Below, in pieces: positions 5,789 through 5,852 of a stretch of 5,852 nucleotides of DNA; positions within the stretch are counted from its first letter, which is position 1; every line of letters begins with the position of its first letter. A program made the position numbers and the translations under genes. This DNA comes from an uncultured Lachnospiraceae bacterium (GTDB taxonomy: Bacteria > Bacillota > Clostridia > Lachnospirales > Lachnospiraceae): the NCBI GenBank assembly GCA_946549155.1, contig CAMNQN010000202.1, positions 1 to 5,852 on the forward strand, given 5' to 3'. The notes under the pieces were generated by a model. That model had not been told where the DNA came from, searched no databases, and was given only the letters and a program-made list of their open reading frames with translations.

Positions 5789-5852
5789 TCTGATCTCTTG
5801 TCATTGCTGCTTGGCTGACCGGGCCCGAAGTGGACCGTGACAGCCGCTTTTC
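5785..5852 (-). CDS. C-terminal end of an unidentified upstream gene (partial)
   Basis: On the minus strand, the frame ending in TGA at 5787-5785 gives 21 residues from the right edge, including VTVHFGPGQPSSNDKRSE. It overlaps the next gene's ATG as ATGA, the arrangement expected for a co-transcribed and translationally coupled gene. The other two minus frames are also open over most of this short stretch, so the frame is chosen mainly from the ATGA overlap. I do not recognise the protein. Confidence 0.4.
   Translation of the reverse strand, partial: KAAVTVHFGPGQPSSNDKRSE

Overview
The window looks like chromosomal DNA of a spore-forming, Lachnospiraceae-like member of the Clostridia. This rests on strong purine-rich Shine-Dalgarno sites, a tripartite tricarboxylate transporter of Firmicutes style, and a SpoIID-like/peptidoglycan-binding protein of a type I associate with clostridia. 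The genus cannot be fixed from the sequence alone. No rRNA, tRNA, CRISPR array, insertion sequence or phage gene was seen.

Layout: a minus-strand operon runs from about 3712 leftwards off the edge: tctB (3712-3227), tctA (3211-1697), a KDPG/KHG aldolase fused to a VOC (glyoxalase-fold) domain (1686-730), then the first 205 codons of a 2-keto-3-deoxygluconate (KDG) kinase (617 to the left edge). Spacing is 15, 10 and 112 nt. The logical pathway is import of an acidic sugar or other carboxylate by TctAB plus a missing TctC receptor, phosphorylation of KDG to KDPG by the kinase, and cleavage to pyruvate and glyceraldehyde-3-phosphate by the aldolase. This is the lower pathway for uronates and aldonates.

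Divergent from tctB is an IclR-family regulator (3870-4499, plus), the family to which the E. coli KDG regulator KdgR belongs. Its readable frame has the ligand-binding domain but only the last piece of the DNA-binding winged helix. A stop codon and no usable start lie upstream, so it appears truncated or frame-damaged. The 157-bp divergent spacer (3713-3869) holds two tandem inverted repeats, a possible tctB promoter, a T7 tract and a possible remnant of the lost recognition helix.

A perfect 16-bp-stem bidirectional terminator (4477-4518) sits between the convergent iclR and the next minus-strand gene (5788-4523). That gene encodes a 421-residue protein with an N-terminal beta-sandwich-like region, a SpoIID/LytB-like centre and a C-terminal peptidoglycan-binding domain, but no signal peptide. 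Its start overlaps by 4 nt the probable end of another gene entering from the right edge.

The points most worth following up are the regulator that has lost its DNA-binding domain, the strand-asymmetric tandem hairpins in the tctB leader or promoter, the aldolase-VOC fusion, and the linkage of a TTT transporter to KDG catabolism.
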